From NCBI RefSeq assembly GCF_000816185.1, contig NZ_CP007770.1, forward strand, positions 1,364,001 through 1,428,000: a DNA stretch of 64,000 bases, read 5' to 3'. The stretch is from Campylobacter insulaenigrae NCTC 12927. GTDB lineage: Bacteria; Campylobacterota; Campylobacteria; Campylobacterales; Campylobacteraceae. A model generated the notes under the pieces. That model saw nothing but the letters and a program-made list of their open reading frames with translations, was not told the origin of the DNA and did not search any database. Shown here piece by piece: positions 17,842 through 27,429 of the stretch; the stretch's first letter is position 1; each line of letters starts with the position of its first letter. The translations under genes were made by a program, and so were the position numbers.

Positions 17842-19005
17842 ATGCAAAGAGTTCAAAATTTTGTTAAAAGTGAAACTTTTCCCGGTGTTTTACTGATTTT
17901 TTTTACTGTACTTGCACTTATTTTGCAAAATAGCTCATTAACCGACCAGTATACGAATTTTTTAAACATTCCTTTTGGAGTTCAAGCTGGAAATTTGGAA
18001 ATTTTTAAACCTTTAATACTATGGATAAATGATGGATTAATTGCTATTTTTTTCTTTGCTATAGGACTTGAATTAAAGTATGAAATTACTAGAGGTCAAT
18101 TAAACAGCATTAAAGCTATGTCTTTGCCTATATTTGCTGCTTTAGGTGGCATGATAGTTCCAGCAGTAATTTTTGCATTTTTTAATTATCAAGATGATTT
18201 TGCTCTACAAGGATGGGCTATACCGACCGCTACAGACGTAGCTTTTGCTGTAGGTATCTTAATGCTTTTAGGCAATAAAATACCTATATCATTAAAATTA
18301 TTTTTACTATCTTTAGCTATTTTTGATGATTTAGGTGCAATTATTGTTATTGCATTATTTTACACTAGTGAACTCTCAGTATATGCGATGATAGCGGCTC
18401 TAATATGCATATTTGCGCTATATCTCCTCAATCATTTTCATATTACAAAAAAATCATTTTATATCGTTGTAGCTATCATTTTTTGGATAAGTATGCTAAA
18501 AAGCGGGGTTCATGCTACATTAGCAGGAGTAATCACAGCTCTTTTTATACCTTTAGATACTAAAAGTGGTCAAACTTTTTTAAAAAATATTGAACATGAT
18601 TTAACTCCTTGGGTCACTTATTTCATTCTACCTATATTTGCTTTTGCAAATGCTGGAGTAGATTTAAAAGATATGGATCCTAATTTTATATTTTCCTCTG
18701 TTAGTTTAGGAATTATATTAGGTCTATTTTTAGGCAAACAAATTGGTGTATTTATATTTTCTTATATAAGCATTAAGCTAGGCTTGGCTAAATTACCTAA
18801 AAACACAAATTTTAAACAACTCTACGGAGTTTGTATTTTAACAGGTATTGGTTTTACAATGAGTTTTTTTATTGATGGTTTAGCTTATCAAAATAGTGAT
18901 GTATTTGCTTATTCTGATAAATTAGCTATACTCATTGCATCATTTTTAAGTGCTGTTGTTGGATATTTTTACCTAAAAATAATATATAAAAATAAAAAGT
19001 CATAA
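17842..19005 (+). CDS. nhaA: Na+/H+ antiporter NhaA
   Basis: Inner-membrane antiporter that exports Na+ in exchange for protons. About twelve membrane segments are visible in 387 residues. The ion-binding region has the conserved pair of aspartates in [17 protein letters not shown] near residue 160, and [11 protein letters not shown], which forms part of the unwound helix. The length is standard. It has its own leader (17786-17840) and is closed by a strong hairpin terminator at its stop. A second, unrelated antiporter of NhaC type is at 58892-60244. Confidence 0.95.
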   Translation: MQRVQNFVKSETFPGVLLIFFTVLALILQNSSLTDQYTNFLNIPFGVQAGNLEIFKPLILWINDGLIAIFFFAIGLELKYEITRGQLNSIKAMSLPIFAALGGMIVPAVIFAFFNYQDDFALQGWAIPTATDVAFAVGILMLLGNKIPISLKLFLLSLAIFDDLGAIIVIALFYTSELSVYAMIAALICIFALYLLNHFHITKKSFYIVVAIIFWISMLKSGVHATLAGVITALFIPLDTKSGQTFLKNIEHDLTPWVTYFILPIFAFANAGVDLKDMDPNFIFSSVSLGIILGLFLGKQIGVFIFSYISIKLGLAKLPKNTNFKQLYGVCILTGIGFTMSFFIDGLAYQNSDVFAYSDKLAILIASFLSAVVGYFYLKIIYKNKKS

Positions 19006-19035
19006 AGTTATTTATGACTTTATTCAGATTTTTTT
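18996..19035 (+). terminator. rho-independent terminator of nhaA
   Basis: AAAGTCATAAA (18996-19006) pairs with TTTATGACTTT (19011-19021) around a GTTA loop, followed by a T-rich run. The left arm includes the nhaA stop codon. Confidence 0.85.
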
Positions 19036-19069
19036 AAATAAAATTAGATATAATTTTATTTTTATTTTT

Positions 19070-19144
19070 GGCCCATTCGTCTAGCGGTTAGGACATCGCC
19101 CTTTCACGGCGGTAACACGAGTTCGAGTCTCGTATGGGTCACCA
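19070..19144 (+). tRNA. tRNA-Glu (anticodon TTC)
   Basis: A cloverleaf with a GGCCCAT acceptor arm, anticodon loop CTTTCAC and encoded CCA. It is a single gene between nhaA and the convergent UPF0126 gene. Confidence 0.95.
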
Positions 19145-19162
19145 CCACTACATAATAAAAAG

Positions 19163-19783
19163 CTACTTTTTATCTACTTCTTTAAAAGAAAATATAGGTA
19201 ATGATAAACCATAATATATCGCCAGCAATCTAGCTATAGTTCCTATAGATAAAGAAATTAATATTACCCATAAGTCACTTATTTCAATAATATGAAGCAT
19301 ATAATATAAAGCTCCAGTTAATATAGCTACGCCAGCATAAATTTCTTTTTGGAAAACTAATGGAATTCTAGCACAAAGTATATCTCTTAAAATTCCTCCA
19401 AAAACACCTGTTATAACAGCAGAACTTACAGCTATAATAAATCCATAACCCATTTGAATGGCAATTTGAGCTCCTAATACACTAAACACTACCAATCCTA
19501 TGGCATCCAAAATCAAAAACAATTTTTCAAGTTTAATCACATATTTTGCAATCTTTGTTGTAATCATTGCAGCAACACAAACTAAAACTACATATTCTGG
19601 AGTTTTAATCCAAGTAAGAGGGTGGTGATTAAGTAATATATCTCTAATAGATCCTCCACCGATTGCTGTAACCAAAGCAATGAATATCACCCCAAAAAGA
19701 TCCATTTTATGACGTCCTGCAGCTATGGCACCAGTCATAGCATCAACAGTAATTCCTATAATATAAAGTATAGTTAAAAGCAT
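19163..19783 (-). CDS. UPF0126/TRIC-type membrane protein
   Basis: A 206-residue membrane protein made of two similar halves of three helices each, the UPF0126 (YicG) duplication now linked to TRIC-type cation channels. The paired glycine/arginine motifs are clear: [11 protein letters not shown] near residue 41 and [10 protein letters not shown] near residue 129. About seven membrane segments are predicted. It is convergent with tRNA-Glu and 31 bases downstream of the ATP-grasp gene, so the two may be co-transcribed. The transported substrate is unknown (relatives have been linked to K+ and glycine). Confidence 0.85.
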   Translation of the reverse strand: MLLTILYIIGITVDAMTGAIAAGRHKMDLFGVIFIALVTAIGGGSIRDILLNHHPLTWIKTPEYVVLVCVAAMITTKIAKYVIKLEKLFLILDAIGLVVFSVLGAQIAIQMGYGFIIAVSSAVITGVFGGILRDILCARIPLVFQKEIYAGVAILTGALYYMLHIIEISDLWVILISLSIGTIARLLAIYYGLSLPIFSFKEVDKK

Positions 19784-19814
19784 GAATTAAAAATCCTTGT
19801 TAAAATAACAAGGA

Positions 19815-20858
19815 TTAGTTTTTACTAACAATATCTATGATATTTTGAGCAACTTTTTTAGCGATAGGATTAACAAATTCAGCTGGGGAAGTAAATCCTA
19901 CACAAGAACAATTAATTTCACCTAAAACATATTTATCTTTACCATTTTCATCTGTATCTAATATAAAATCTGCAGTCCAAATTAAAGGAATATCATAATT
20001 TCCAAGTTTTGCTCGAATTTCTGGTAAAGTAGCTAAAAACCACTCAATTAATTCTTTCCATTCTGTTGGTTCATCATATCTATATTTAGCACCAGAGAAG
20101 AGTGTTGCAGAAAAAGCGTCAGCACCTTCGGCTGGTTTTTTATGTACTACATATATTGGAGTATGATAAAGCATTAAAATTCTAATTTCACCTTCTTTAA
20201 TACGAGGTAAGAAAGTCATATCCACAAGCATACCATTATCACCTACGATATATTGTTCGCAAAAATCCATAAATTCACCAAGTTTTCTTTCTTCTGTATG
20301 ATTATCTTTTGCTTCAGTACATTTGATTTTAGCATCTAAAGGGACACTTGTTACACCTGATTCAAGTTCATCTATCAATCTTACACGCCAAATACCCTCA
20401 CCAGTAGAACCACGATTTTGCTTTAAAACTCTCTCTCCTTTTGCCAAAGTTTTTACAAAATTTTCTTTAAAAGTTTTAATATCATAATATGCGTAAGTAT
20501 CTTCAGGAACTAAGGCGGTTTTATTAAGTTTTGTAAGTGCATCTTTTGCCCCATAACCTATCATTGCATCAGGATGAGGCATACCTATAACACCATCTGC
20601 ACAAAGTTTTCTTAACATATCAAAATATTCATTTTCCTCTTTTAAATTTCCTGGATTAATCCTTGAAACATAAGCATCAGCATTATTTTTTACATATTCA
20701 TAAATTTCATCTTTTTTATCAAGTTCAAAAAAGATAACTTCAGCATTCCAGCCTTGTTCTTTGAGGGCATTTACCATTGGCATAGTGTCTTTTCTATGGC
20801 CATCCTCACCTTTATCGCTTCCGCCTCTAACCTCGAAAAAAACTATATTTTTTTTCAT
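19815..20858 (-). CDS. ATP-grasp-like protein of unknown substrate
   Basis: A 347-residue soluble protein. The middle reads like an ATP-grasp fold: VLKQNRGSTGEGIWRV is a typical glycine-rich ATP loop with its lysine, and WTADFILDTDE plus LGEINCSCVGF provide the acidic and Asn residues that bind magnesium. ATP-grasp enzymes join a carboxylate to an amine or thiol. The N-terminal segment FFEVRGGSDKGEDGHRKDT is unusual and shows no signal peptide. It has its own gap of 54 bases to aroC. The substrates cannot be predicted from the sequence; a small peptide or amino-acid ligase is one possibility. Confidence 0.65.
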   Translation of the reverse strand: MKKNIVFFEVRGGSDKGEDGHRKDTMPMVNALKEQGWNAEVIFFELDKKDEIYEYVKNNADAYVSRINPGNLKEENEYFDMLRKLCADGVIGMPHPDAMIGYGAKDALTKLNKTALVPEDTYAYYDIKTFKENFVKTLAKGERVLKQNRGSTGEGIWRVRLIDELESGVTSVPLDAKIKCTEAKDNHTEERKLGEFMDFCEQYIVGDNGMLVDMTFLPRIKEGEIRILMLYHTPIYVVHKKPAEGADAFSATLFSGAKYRYDEPTEWKELIEWFLATLPEIRAKLGNYDIPLIWTADFILDTDENGKDKYVLGEINCSCVGFTSPAEFVNPIAKKVAQNIIDIVSKN

Positions 20859-20912
20859 ACTAGCTCCTTCTTATAAAATGTAATACAATAATAACCAAGC
20901 AAGTATTAAATT

Positions 20913-21998
20913 TTATTTATATGCTTTCTTTAAATTATTTATATTAGTACTAGTATTAACTAAAAGTGCATCAGCCATAACAATACTAGCCATAGCATTT
21001 ACAATAACACTCCCTCTAATTCCAACACAAGGATCATGCCTACCTTGTAATTTACAAATTGTATTTTTGCCCCAAATAGTTTGAGTTTGTTGAGGTAAAA
21101 ATATAGAAGGGGTAGGCTTAAAAAAAGTTCTAAATTCTATGAAATTTCCATTCGAAATTCCACCTAAAATTCCTCCATTGTGATTGCTTAAAAATTTATC
21201 ATCTTTTATAAAATCATTATTTTGACTACCAAACATATAGCTACTTTTACAACCTTCACCAAATTCTATAGCCTTAACTGCATTTATTCCTATAATTGCA
21301 TGTGCTAACTTAGAATCAAGTTTATCATATATAGGTTCTCCTAAATTTTTAAAAGGATTTTTTATCCTAGTAAAAACTCTTGCACCTACACTATCTTTTG
21401 CTTTTTTAGCTTTTAAAATTTCTTCTTTAAAAACTTGTTCTAATTCCTTATCTAAGGTATAAATTTCACTATTTAAAGCATAATCAAAATCATATTGATG
21501 ACTATCTAAAGCGCTTTCAATTTTTCCCACTCCATAAATTCCACTCATAACATGAATATCAAATTCTCTTAAAAGCATATTTGCTACAGCACCCGCTGCA
21601 ACTCTTGCTACACTTTCTCTTGCACTAGATCTTCCACCGCCCCTATAATCTCTGATACCATATTTATGAAAATAAGTATAATCAGCGTGTCCTGGACGAA
21701 ATAAATCTTTTATATTTTCATAATCTTTTGAATGTTGATTCTCATTAAAAACAACTATAGCTATTGGAGTTCCGGTTGTATAACCCTCAAAAACACCACT
21801 TAAAATTTGAGCCTTATCTTCTTCTTTGCGTGGAGTAGAAAATTTATTTTTTCCAGGTTTTCTTTTATCCAACTCTTTTTGTAAAAATTCCTCATCAAAT
21901 TTAATTCCAGCAGGCATACCATCTATAATACATCCAACTGCTTTCCCATGAGATTCACCAAAACTTGTAAATTTAAATTTAGTTCCAAAAGTATTCAT
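20913..21998 (-). CDS. aroC: chorismate synthase
   Basis: Flavin-dependent last step of the shikimate pathway. [15 protein letters not shown] near the N-terminus, [14 protein letters not shown] and [18 protein letters not shown] are the conserved family motifs. The ATG at 21998 ([18 protein letters not shown]) is chosen over longer in-frame starts. It overlaps the rnc stop as ATGA, and the extra upstream residues are rnc sequence read in another frame. This gives 361 residues, the normal length. Confidence 0.96.
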   Translation of the reverse strand: MNTFGTKFKFTSFGESHGKAVGCIIDGMPAGIKFDEEFLQKELDKRKPGKNKFSTPRKEEDKAQILSGVFEGYTTGTPIAIVVFNENQHSKDYENIKDLFRPGHADYTYFHKYGIRDYRGGGRSSARESVARVAAGAVANMLLREFDIHVMSGIYGVGKIESALDSHQYDFDYALNSEIYTLDKELEQVFKEEILKAKKAKDSVGARVFTRIKNPFKNLGEPIYDKLDSKLAHAIIGINAVKAIEFGEGCKSSYMFGSQNNDFIKDDKFLSNHNGGILGGISNGNFIEFRTFFKPTPSIFLPQQTQTIWGKNTICKLQGRHDPCVGIRGSVIVNAMASIVMADALLVNTSTNINNLKKAYK

Positions 21999-22663
21999 AA
22001 TTTTCCTAATTTTTCTAAAGCAATTTTTGCACATTGTTGCTGAGCTTCTTTTTTACTACTTGCTATTGATCTTGCAAATTCTACACCTTGAATTTTTACA
22101 GCTATTTCAAATTGTTTCTTATGATCGGGTCCAAAAGCTTTTATTACAATGTATTCAGGAGTTGATGCCATATCAGCTTGTGTTATTTCTTGAAGCTTAG
22201 TCTTATAATCGCTAAATAAACTTTGAGTATCAATATGAGGATAAACTTCTTCTAGTAATTTTAAGGCTATTTGTTTAGTTTTTTCAAAACCAATTTCCAA
22301 ATATAATGCTCCAATTAAAGCTTCAAAAGCATCTGATAGTATAGAAGATTTATTTCTTCCTTCATTGTTTTCCTCTGCAGCAGACATAAAAATATATGTT
22401 CCAAGCTCAAGTTTTTCCGCTAAATGAGTAAAAGACTTTTCATTCACCAATGCTGCTCTTAATCTTGAAAGATTTCCTTCTGAATCTTGTTTAAATTTAA
22501 AAAATAAAAATTCTCCAACCACCAAATCCATTACCGCATCACCTAAAAATTCTAATCTTTCGTTATTGTAAGGCTTTTTGTAACTTTTATGCGTAAGAGC
22601 TTCAATTAATAAATTTTCATCTTTAAAATAATAATTCAAACGTTCTTGAAGTTTTTTAAACAT
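21995..22663 (-). CDS. rnc: ribonuclease III
   Basis: Double-strand-specific RNase that processes rRNA and mRNA. The signature [20 protein letters not shown] holds the catalytic acidic residues, a second acidic site lies in [14 protein letters not shown], and the C-terminal third is the double-stranded RNA-binding domain ending [11 protein letters not shown]. The ATG at 22663 ([13 protein letters not shown]) is preferred, since a longer reading upstream runs into rnhA sequence and has no homology. The 222 residues are typical. It overlaps rnhA by 8 bases and aroC by 4. Confidence 0.96.
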   Translation of the reverse strand: MFKKLQERLNYYFKDENLLIEALTHKSYKKPYNNERLEFLGDAVMDLVVGEFLFFKFKQDSEGNLSRLRAALVNEKSFTHLAEKLELGTYIFMSAAEENNEGRNKSSILSDAFEALIGALYLEIGFEKTKQIALKLLEEVYPHIDTQSLFSDYKTKLQEITQADMASTPEYIVIKAFGPDHKKQFEIAVKIQGVEFARSIASSKKEAQQQCAKIALEKLGKL

Positions 22664-23096
22664 TTTTAGACCTTTCTTTTTGCAACTCCAAAGCAGCATT
22701 TCTTGCCAACATATCACAACGCTCGTTAAATTCATGTCCATTATGTGCTTTTATCCAAATAGCAACAATCTTATGTATTTTTGAAATTGCAAGGTATTCT
22801 TGCCATAAATCGGTATTTTTTTTATTTTTAAAATCCTTTTTAATCCATTCTTTTAGCCACTCATTAATACTTTGAACCATCAATTTAGAATCAGTATATA
22901 ATTTTATATCGCAAGGTTCTCTCAAAGCCTTTAAAGCCTGTATAATGGCCATCAATTCCATACGATTATTTGTTGTATTCTCACAAGCACCACTATTTTC
23001 TTTTTTGTGATCTTTGTAACTTAGTATATAAGCCCACCCACCAAATCCAGGGTTATTTAAACACGAACCATCAGTATAAATTTCAATACTTTTCAA
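22656..23096 (-). CDS. rnhA: ribonuclease HI
   Basis: Degrades RNA in RNA-DNA hybrids. The active-site acids are visible: D9 in [13 protein letters not shown]47 in [10 protein letters not shown], the Asp in [12 protein letters not shown], and the final Asp in [12 protein letters not shown]. The 146 residues match the bacterial single-domain enzyme. It overlaps both the TPR gene upstream (4 bases) and rnc downstream (8 bases), so two RNases and aroC are made from one message. Confidence 0.96.
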   Translation of the reverse strand: MKSIEIYTDGSCLNNPGFGGWAYILSYKDHKKENSGACENTTNNRMELMAIIQALKALREPCDIKLYTDSKLMVQSINEWLKEWIKKDFKNKKNTDLWQEYLAISKIHKIVAIWIKAHNGHEFNERCDMLARNAALELQKERSKNV

Positions 23097-24055
23097 GTTT
23101 TAACCTCATAATAAATTTTACAAGTATTAAATTCGTAACATACTGGACAATGATAAAAAAATAAAGGAGATTGATTTTTACAATTATCGCAAATATAAGT
23201 AAAAGAAAGTTTTGCTCTTACTCCATTATCATTTAAAATTTTTAATATCTTAAATTTTTCATTACTCAATTTAATAGGACTCGTTTCAATGTTTTTAGCA
23301 TAAAAAAATTCATGATATTTAGAATCTTTAATATTAAAACTTTCATCGAAATTCTCTAGCAAATCAATAATATTTTCAAATTTAGGCATGTTATCCATAC
23401 TATCTTTATCATAGGAAAAACAAAGCCTTAAAACACTTTCATTATCTTTGGATAAAGCTAAAATATTACGAATTTTTTCTTCTTTATTTTTTGAACTTGC
23501 TTGAATTTTTAAAGCTTTAATCAAAGCTTTTTCTTGATAGATATTTTCTCCAAGTTCAAACAAGCACTCTAAAACCTCTAAAACTTTATCGTATTGTTTT
23601 AATTTTAAATACACTATTTTTAAGAGTTTTAAACTTTCTTTATTGCGAGATCTTATTTTTAAAGCATTAAGTAAAGATTCTACGCTACGTTCTAAAAATC
23701 CAGCTTTTAAATATACTTTTGCTAAAGAAAAAAATATATATTCTTTTTGATTTGCTTCATTTGTTTTTTGCAATGCGATTAAATAAATTCCAACAGCTTT
23801 TTCAAATTCTCCACTTTTAGTAAAAATTTCAGCTAAAAAATTTAAATTTTCTATACTTAAATTAGCGTTCTTTAAGAGCTCTTGATGAGTTGAATTAATT
23901 TCAAATTTCTTAACAAAACGATCTAATTTATTTTTTTGATCTTTATTGGCAAAAAAACACCAAATATAATGCGAGCTAGCTATAGTAAAGACCAATATAG
24001 TCAAAACAATAAGTCCAAACAAAGGATCTCTATATTCTACAAAGAAAAAATCCAT
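23093..24055 (-). CDS. membrane-anchored TPR protein with C-terminal zinc ribbon, LapB-like
   Basis: A 320-residue protein with one N-terminal membrane segment (about residues 13-33). Several tetratricopeptide-like helical repeats cover residues 55-200, and a C-terminal metal-binding knuckle reads CDNCKNQSPLFFYHCPVC, two CxxC pairs. This order (anchor, TPRs, rubredoxin-like ribbon) is that of LapB/YciM, which controls LpxC and so lipid A synthesis in E. coli. Sequence similarity cannot be judged by eye, so the function is inferred from architecture. It overlaps rnhA by 4 bases and is divergent from dnaG. Confidence 0.7.
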   Translation of the reverse strand: MDFFFVEYRDPLFGLIVLTILVFTIASSHYIWCFFANKDQKNKLDRFVKKFEINSTHQELLKNANLSIENLNFLAEIFTKSGEFEKAVGIYLIALQKTNEANQKEYIFFSLAKVYLKAGFLERSVESLLNALKIRSRNKESLKLLKIVYLKLKQYDKVLEVLECLFELGENIYQEKALIKALKIQASSKNKEEKIRNILALSKDNESVLRLCFSYDKDSMDNMPKFENIIDLLENFDESFNIKDSKYHEFFYAKNIETSPIKLSNEKFKILKILNDNGVRAKLSFTYICDNCKNQSPLFFYHCPVCYEFNTCKIYYEVKT

Positions 24056-24130
24056 CTAACCACAACTTTAAGTTTTAAATTTATAACAATTATAGCTAAA
24101 TGCTTATATAATTTTCTTTAAGGTATAAAA

Positions 24131-25924
24131 ATGATAGAACAAGCAAGTATAGAACAACTTTTACAAAAAACAGATATTGTTGATATTATAGCTCATTATA
24201 TTGAAGTAAAAAAACAAGGCTCAAGCTATGTTTGTAAATGTCCTTTCCATGATGATAAAAATCCTAGCATGCATATTAATTCTATAAAGGGTTTTTATCA
24301 TTGTTTTGCTTGCAAAGCAGGTGGAAATGTCTTTAAATTTGTAATGGATTATGAAAAACTAAATTTCATTGAAGCAGTTGAAAAAGTTGCTTCATGGAGT
24401 AACTTTTCACTCAATTATACTTCACAAAAACAAGATAATCAAAAATCTATTATGCATATTTTGCCAAGTCTTAATGTATTTTATAAACAAAATTTATCTA
24501 AAAATAAAGAAATGTTGTCATATCTTTACAAAAGAGGTCTTAATGATGATGATATTAGAAAATTCGAATTAGGCTATGCTCCTAGCTCAAACGAAACATT
24601 AAGATTATTACAAAATGAGCAAATAAACACCAATGATGCTTTAGAAGTTGGCATAATCAAAAAAAATGAAAACGGATTATATGCAAGTTTTATTAATCGC
24701 ATTACTTTTAGTATTTATGATCACAAAAATTTATTAGTAGGCTTTGGTGGAAGAACTCTAGATGAAAATAATATGGCAAAATATGTTAATTCTCCACAAA
24801 ATAAATTGTTTGATAAATCAAGAATTTTTTATGCACTCAATCTCGCTAAAGATGAAATTTACAAACAAAAAGAAATGATAATTTGTGAAGGGTACATGGA
24901 TGCTATTGCTTTACATAAAGCTGGATTTAAAAATTCGGTAGCAGTTTTAGGAACTGCTTTAGGAGAAAATCATATTCCTTTAATCAAGAGATTACAAGCA
25001 AGAGTTATTTTGTGTTTTGATAATGATAATGCTGGATTACAAGCTGCTATCCGTTCAGCATATTTACTAAGCTTAGCAAAAATTGATGGTAAAGTCGTTT
25101 TACTTGAAGGTGGAAAAGATCCAGCTGAACTTGTAGCAAATCATCAAGAAAAATTATTATTTTCTATATTAGAAAAAGGTGTGGAATTGTGCGAATTTTA
25201 TTTAAGAAATTTAATTGCGAATTTTGATTTAAATTCGATTTTTAATAAACAAAAAGCCTTAGAAGAAGTACAAAAATATACATTTTTATTAGAACCTCTA
25301 ATTGCAAATTCTTATGTTAATTTAGTTGCAAATTTATTAGGAGTAAATTCTCAAGATATCAAACTTTCAAAAATAAATAAATCTAAAACTTTTACTACTA
25401 ATTTATTCCCTAAAAAGCAAATTCTAATTAATAATATCAGCGAATTAGAATTACTAAAATTTCTACATGAAAATCCTAAATCAATACAAATTTTTAATAA
25501 TATAAGTTCTAAAGAATATTTTATACATCAAGAAATTATTGAAGCTATTTTAGAAAATAAAAACTTTGAAAATTCAAGTATTAGAGAATTATACGAATAT
25601 GAAAATATAAAAAAATTAAATAATTTTGAAGAATTTTTATATGCAATCTGTAAAATTAATTTAGCTTTTTTTAATAGATCAAAAAATCTAAATCTTACTC
25701 AAGCTTTAAAAAAACAAATTTTTAATATCTTAAATCAAAACCTAGAAAAAATTAAAAAAATTTGTAAAGATAATACTATTTTTACCTCTCATCTAAATGA
25801 GATTTTACAGACTATACAAACTTTAAACAATGAACATGAATTAGAGGTTTTTCTTGTAAATTTACAACAAAGTATTAAAAAAAAACATCTACTTTGCTTA
25901 CATATTGATAGTGATTTTTTCTAA
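24131..25924 (+). CDS. dnaG: DNA primase
   Basis: Makes RNA primers for replication. The CHC2 zinc finger is CKCPFHDDKNPSMHI...FYHCFACKAGG (about residues 37-65). The TOPRIM catalytic core follows with IICEGYMDAIAL near residue 257 and ILCFDNDNAG with its acidic residues. The C-terminal third is lysine/asparagine rich and helical, where DnaB helicase binds. At 597 residues it is full length. It is 75 bases from the divergent TPR gene. Confidence 0.96.
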   Translation: MIEQASIEQLLQKTDIVDIIAHYIEVKKQGSSYVCKCPFHDDKNPSMHINSIKGFYHCFACKAGGNVFKFVMDYEKLNFIEAVEKVASWSNFSLNYTSQKQDNQKSIMHILPSLNVFYKQNLSKNKEMLSYLYKRGLNDDDIRKFELGYAPSSNETLRLLQNEQINTNDALEVGIIKKNENGLYASFINRITFSIYDHKNLLVGFGGRTLDENNMAKYVNSPQNKLFDKSRIFYALNLAKDEIYKQKEMIICEGYMDAIALHKAGFKNSVAVLGTALGENHIPLIKRLQARVILCFDNDNAGLQAAIRSAYLLSLAKIDGKVVLLEGGKDPAELVANHQEKLLFSILEKGVELCEFYLRNLIANFDLNSIFNKQKALEEVQKYTFLLEPLIANSYVNLVANLLGVNSQDIKLSKINKSKTFTTNLFPKKQILINNISELELLKFLHENPKSIQIFNNISSKEYFIHQEIIEAILENKNFENSSIRELYEYENIKKLNNFEEFLYAICKINLAFFNRSKNLNLTQALKKQIFNILNQNLEKIKKICKDNTIFTSHLNEILQTIQTLNNEHELEVFLVNLQQSIKKKHLLCLHIDSDFF

Positions 25925-25982
25925 ATTTAAAAAATAAATTAAATTTTTTAAAATAAAATTATAAAAAAATTGAAAGGAATAA

Positions 25983-26966
25983 ATGAAAGCATTGGCACTT
26001 TTTAGCGGCGGTCTTGACTCTATGCTCGCTATAAAATTAATAACTTCACAAGGAATAGAAGTAAAAGCTCTTAATATAAATATAGGATTTGGCGGAACAA
26101 GCGATAAAAGTGAAATTATGGCTAAACGGGCTGCAATGGCTGGAGCTAGCTTTGAAATGATAGATGTAAGAAATGCTTACCTACAAGAAGTTTTATTTAA
26201 TCCACAATATGGCTATGGAAAGCATTTTAATCCCTGTATTGATTGTCATGCTTTTATGTTTAAAACTGCTCTTTCTATGTTAAAAGATGAAAATGCAAGC
26301 TTTATCATCACAGGAGAAGTAGTAGGTCAACGTCCTATGAGCCAAAGAAACGATGCTATGGCCAAAGTAAAAAAATTAGCTTCAGATGAAGAAGATTTAA
26401 TTTTACGTCCTATGTGTGCAAAAAATTTACCTATAACAAAGCCTGAACGAGAAGGTTGGGTAGATAGAATTAAATTAGAAAATATTAGTGGTAGAAGCAG
26501 AAAAAGGCAACTTGAACTTGCTGCAAAATTTGGATTTGAAGATTTTGAAAGTCCTGGCGGGGGTTGCTTATTAACACTTGAAAGCTTTTCTAATAAAATA
26601 AGAGATTTTATAAAATTTGATAAAGATATGCAAGTTAATGACGCACAATTATTAAAATATGGTCGCCACTTAAGACTTCCAAATGGTTCTAAGATGATTG
26701 TTGGAAGAAATGAACTAGAAAACCGATTCTTAAAAGAATTGAAAACTGATAAATATGAGGAATTGAAATTATTTGATTTAGTAGGAGCTTATTCTTTAGT
26801 TGATAAAAAGATAAACAATGAAGATTTAAATTTAGCTTTAAGTATAGCACTAACATATGCAAAAACTCAAACAAATATTTGTTACAACATAGGTTTTAAA
26901 GATAAAATATTTCAAAGTATGGCTTTTGATAATAAAGATAAGATTCAAGAATTTTTTATAAATTAA
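25983..26966 (+). CDS. PP-loop ATPase related to tRNA thiolation enzymes
   Basis: A 327-residue protein starting with the PP-loop LFSGGLDSML, which adenylates its substrate in ThiI, MnmA and related enzymes. A CIDCHAFM motif near residue 80 gives two cysteines one turn apart, like those used for sulfur transfer or metal binding in this group. ITGEVVGQRPMSQ follows in the core. The C-terminal 120 residues contain GRHLRLPNGSKMIVGRNELEN, a domain that also accompanies RNA-binding NFACT proteins. tRNA sulfuration is the best guess, but the modified base is unknown. It is 58 bases after dnaG with its own ribosome-binding site. Confidence 0.75.
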   Translation: MKALALFSGGLDSMLAIKLITSQGIEVKALNINIGFGGTSDKSEIMAKRAAMAGASFEMIDVRNAYLQEVLFNPQYGYGKHFNPCIDCHAFMFKTALSMLKDENASFIITGEVVGQRPMSQRNDAMAKVKKLASDEEDLILRPMCAKNLPITKPEREGWVDRIKLENISGRSRKRQLELAAKFGFEDFESPGGGCLLTLESFSNKIRDFIKFDKDMQVNDAQLLKYGRHLRLPNGSKMIVGRNELENRFLKELKTDKYEELKLFDLVGAYSLVDKKINNEDLNLALSIALTYAKTQTNICYNIGFKDKIFQSMAFDNKDKIQEFFIN

Positions 26967-27035
26967 TGCCTTTAATAATATTTATTTAAATTTTTGCTTA
27001 TTTTAATTCACTATTATGTAACCAATAAAGTATAT

Positions 27036-27041
27036 TATAAT
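27036..27041 (+). promoter_or_regulatory. -10 box of the exported-paralogue operon
   Basis: TATAAT at 27036-27041 in an AT-rich gap, 30 bases before the ATG at 27071 and ahead of the ribosome-binding site AAGGAG. No -35 box is evident, as is usual in Campylobacter. Confidence 0.5.
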
Positions 27042-27070
27042 TACAGATAAAAAATTGTAAAGGAGATAAA

Positions 27071-27421
27071 ATGATAAAAAAAATAGCTGCCATCTTAGCT
27101 ATTCTAGGATTTTCAAATTTTATATATGCAGATGGAATATATGGAACAATTGTAAATGTAGATGATACAACAAAAACAATTTTAGTGGATACAACCTATG
27201 GACAAAAAGTAAATATGAAAATATTACCAAACACAGAAATAGATATGGATAATTGTGGGTTTCTTGGCATGGATAAACATGGTACTTTTAAAGATTTAAC
27301 AATAGGAACTTTTATAGAAGCTGAAATTTTTCAAGGTTATATGCAAAACAACACTCAAGATCAACCACAAAATATGACCATTAAGAAAATTGAAATAGAT
27401 TGCAAAAAAAGAGCTTATTGA
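27071..27421 (+). CDS. small exported protein, first of two tandem paralogues
   Basis: A 116-residue protein with a clear Sec signal (MIKKIAAILAILGFSNFIYA, cut before DG). The mature part is beta-rich: GTIVNVDDTTKTILVDT, then a CGFLG motif near residue 57 and a second cysteine before the end. The last residues are CKKRAY. The repeated short strands with a central acidic turn recall small OB-like DUF5666-type periplasmic domains, which is only a resemblance. The next gene is a paralogue 8 bases downstream. The function is unknown. Confidence 0.75.
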   Translation: MIKKIAAILAILGFSNFIYADGIYGTIVNVDDTTKTILVDTTYGQKVNMKILPNTEIDMDNCGFLGMDKHGTFKDLTIGTFIEAEIFQGYMQNNTQDQPQNMTIKKIEIDCKKRAY

Positions 27422-27429
27422 GTTTTTAA

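Noticed and set aside
21999-22034. Longer N-terminus for aroC
   Set aside because: The additional 12 residues come from rnc sequence read in another frame, and MNTFGTKF at 21998 is the conserved start with ATGA coupling.
22664-22741. Longer N-terminus for rnc
   Set aside because: The additional 26 residues overlap rnhA codons, and the RNase III family starts at the helix beginning MFKKLQERL.
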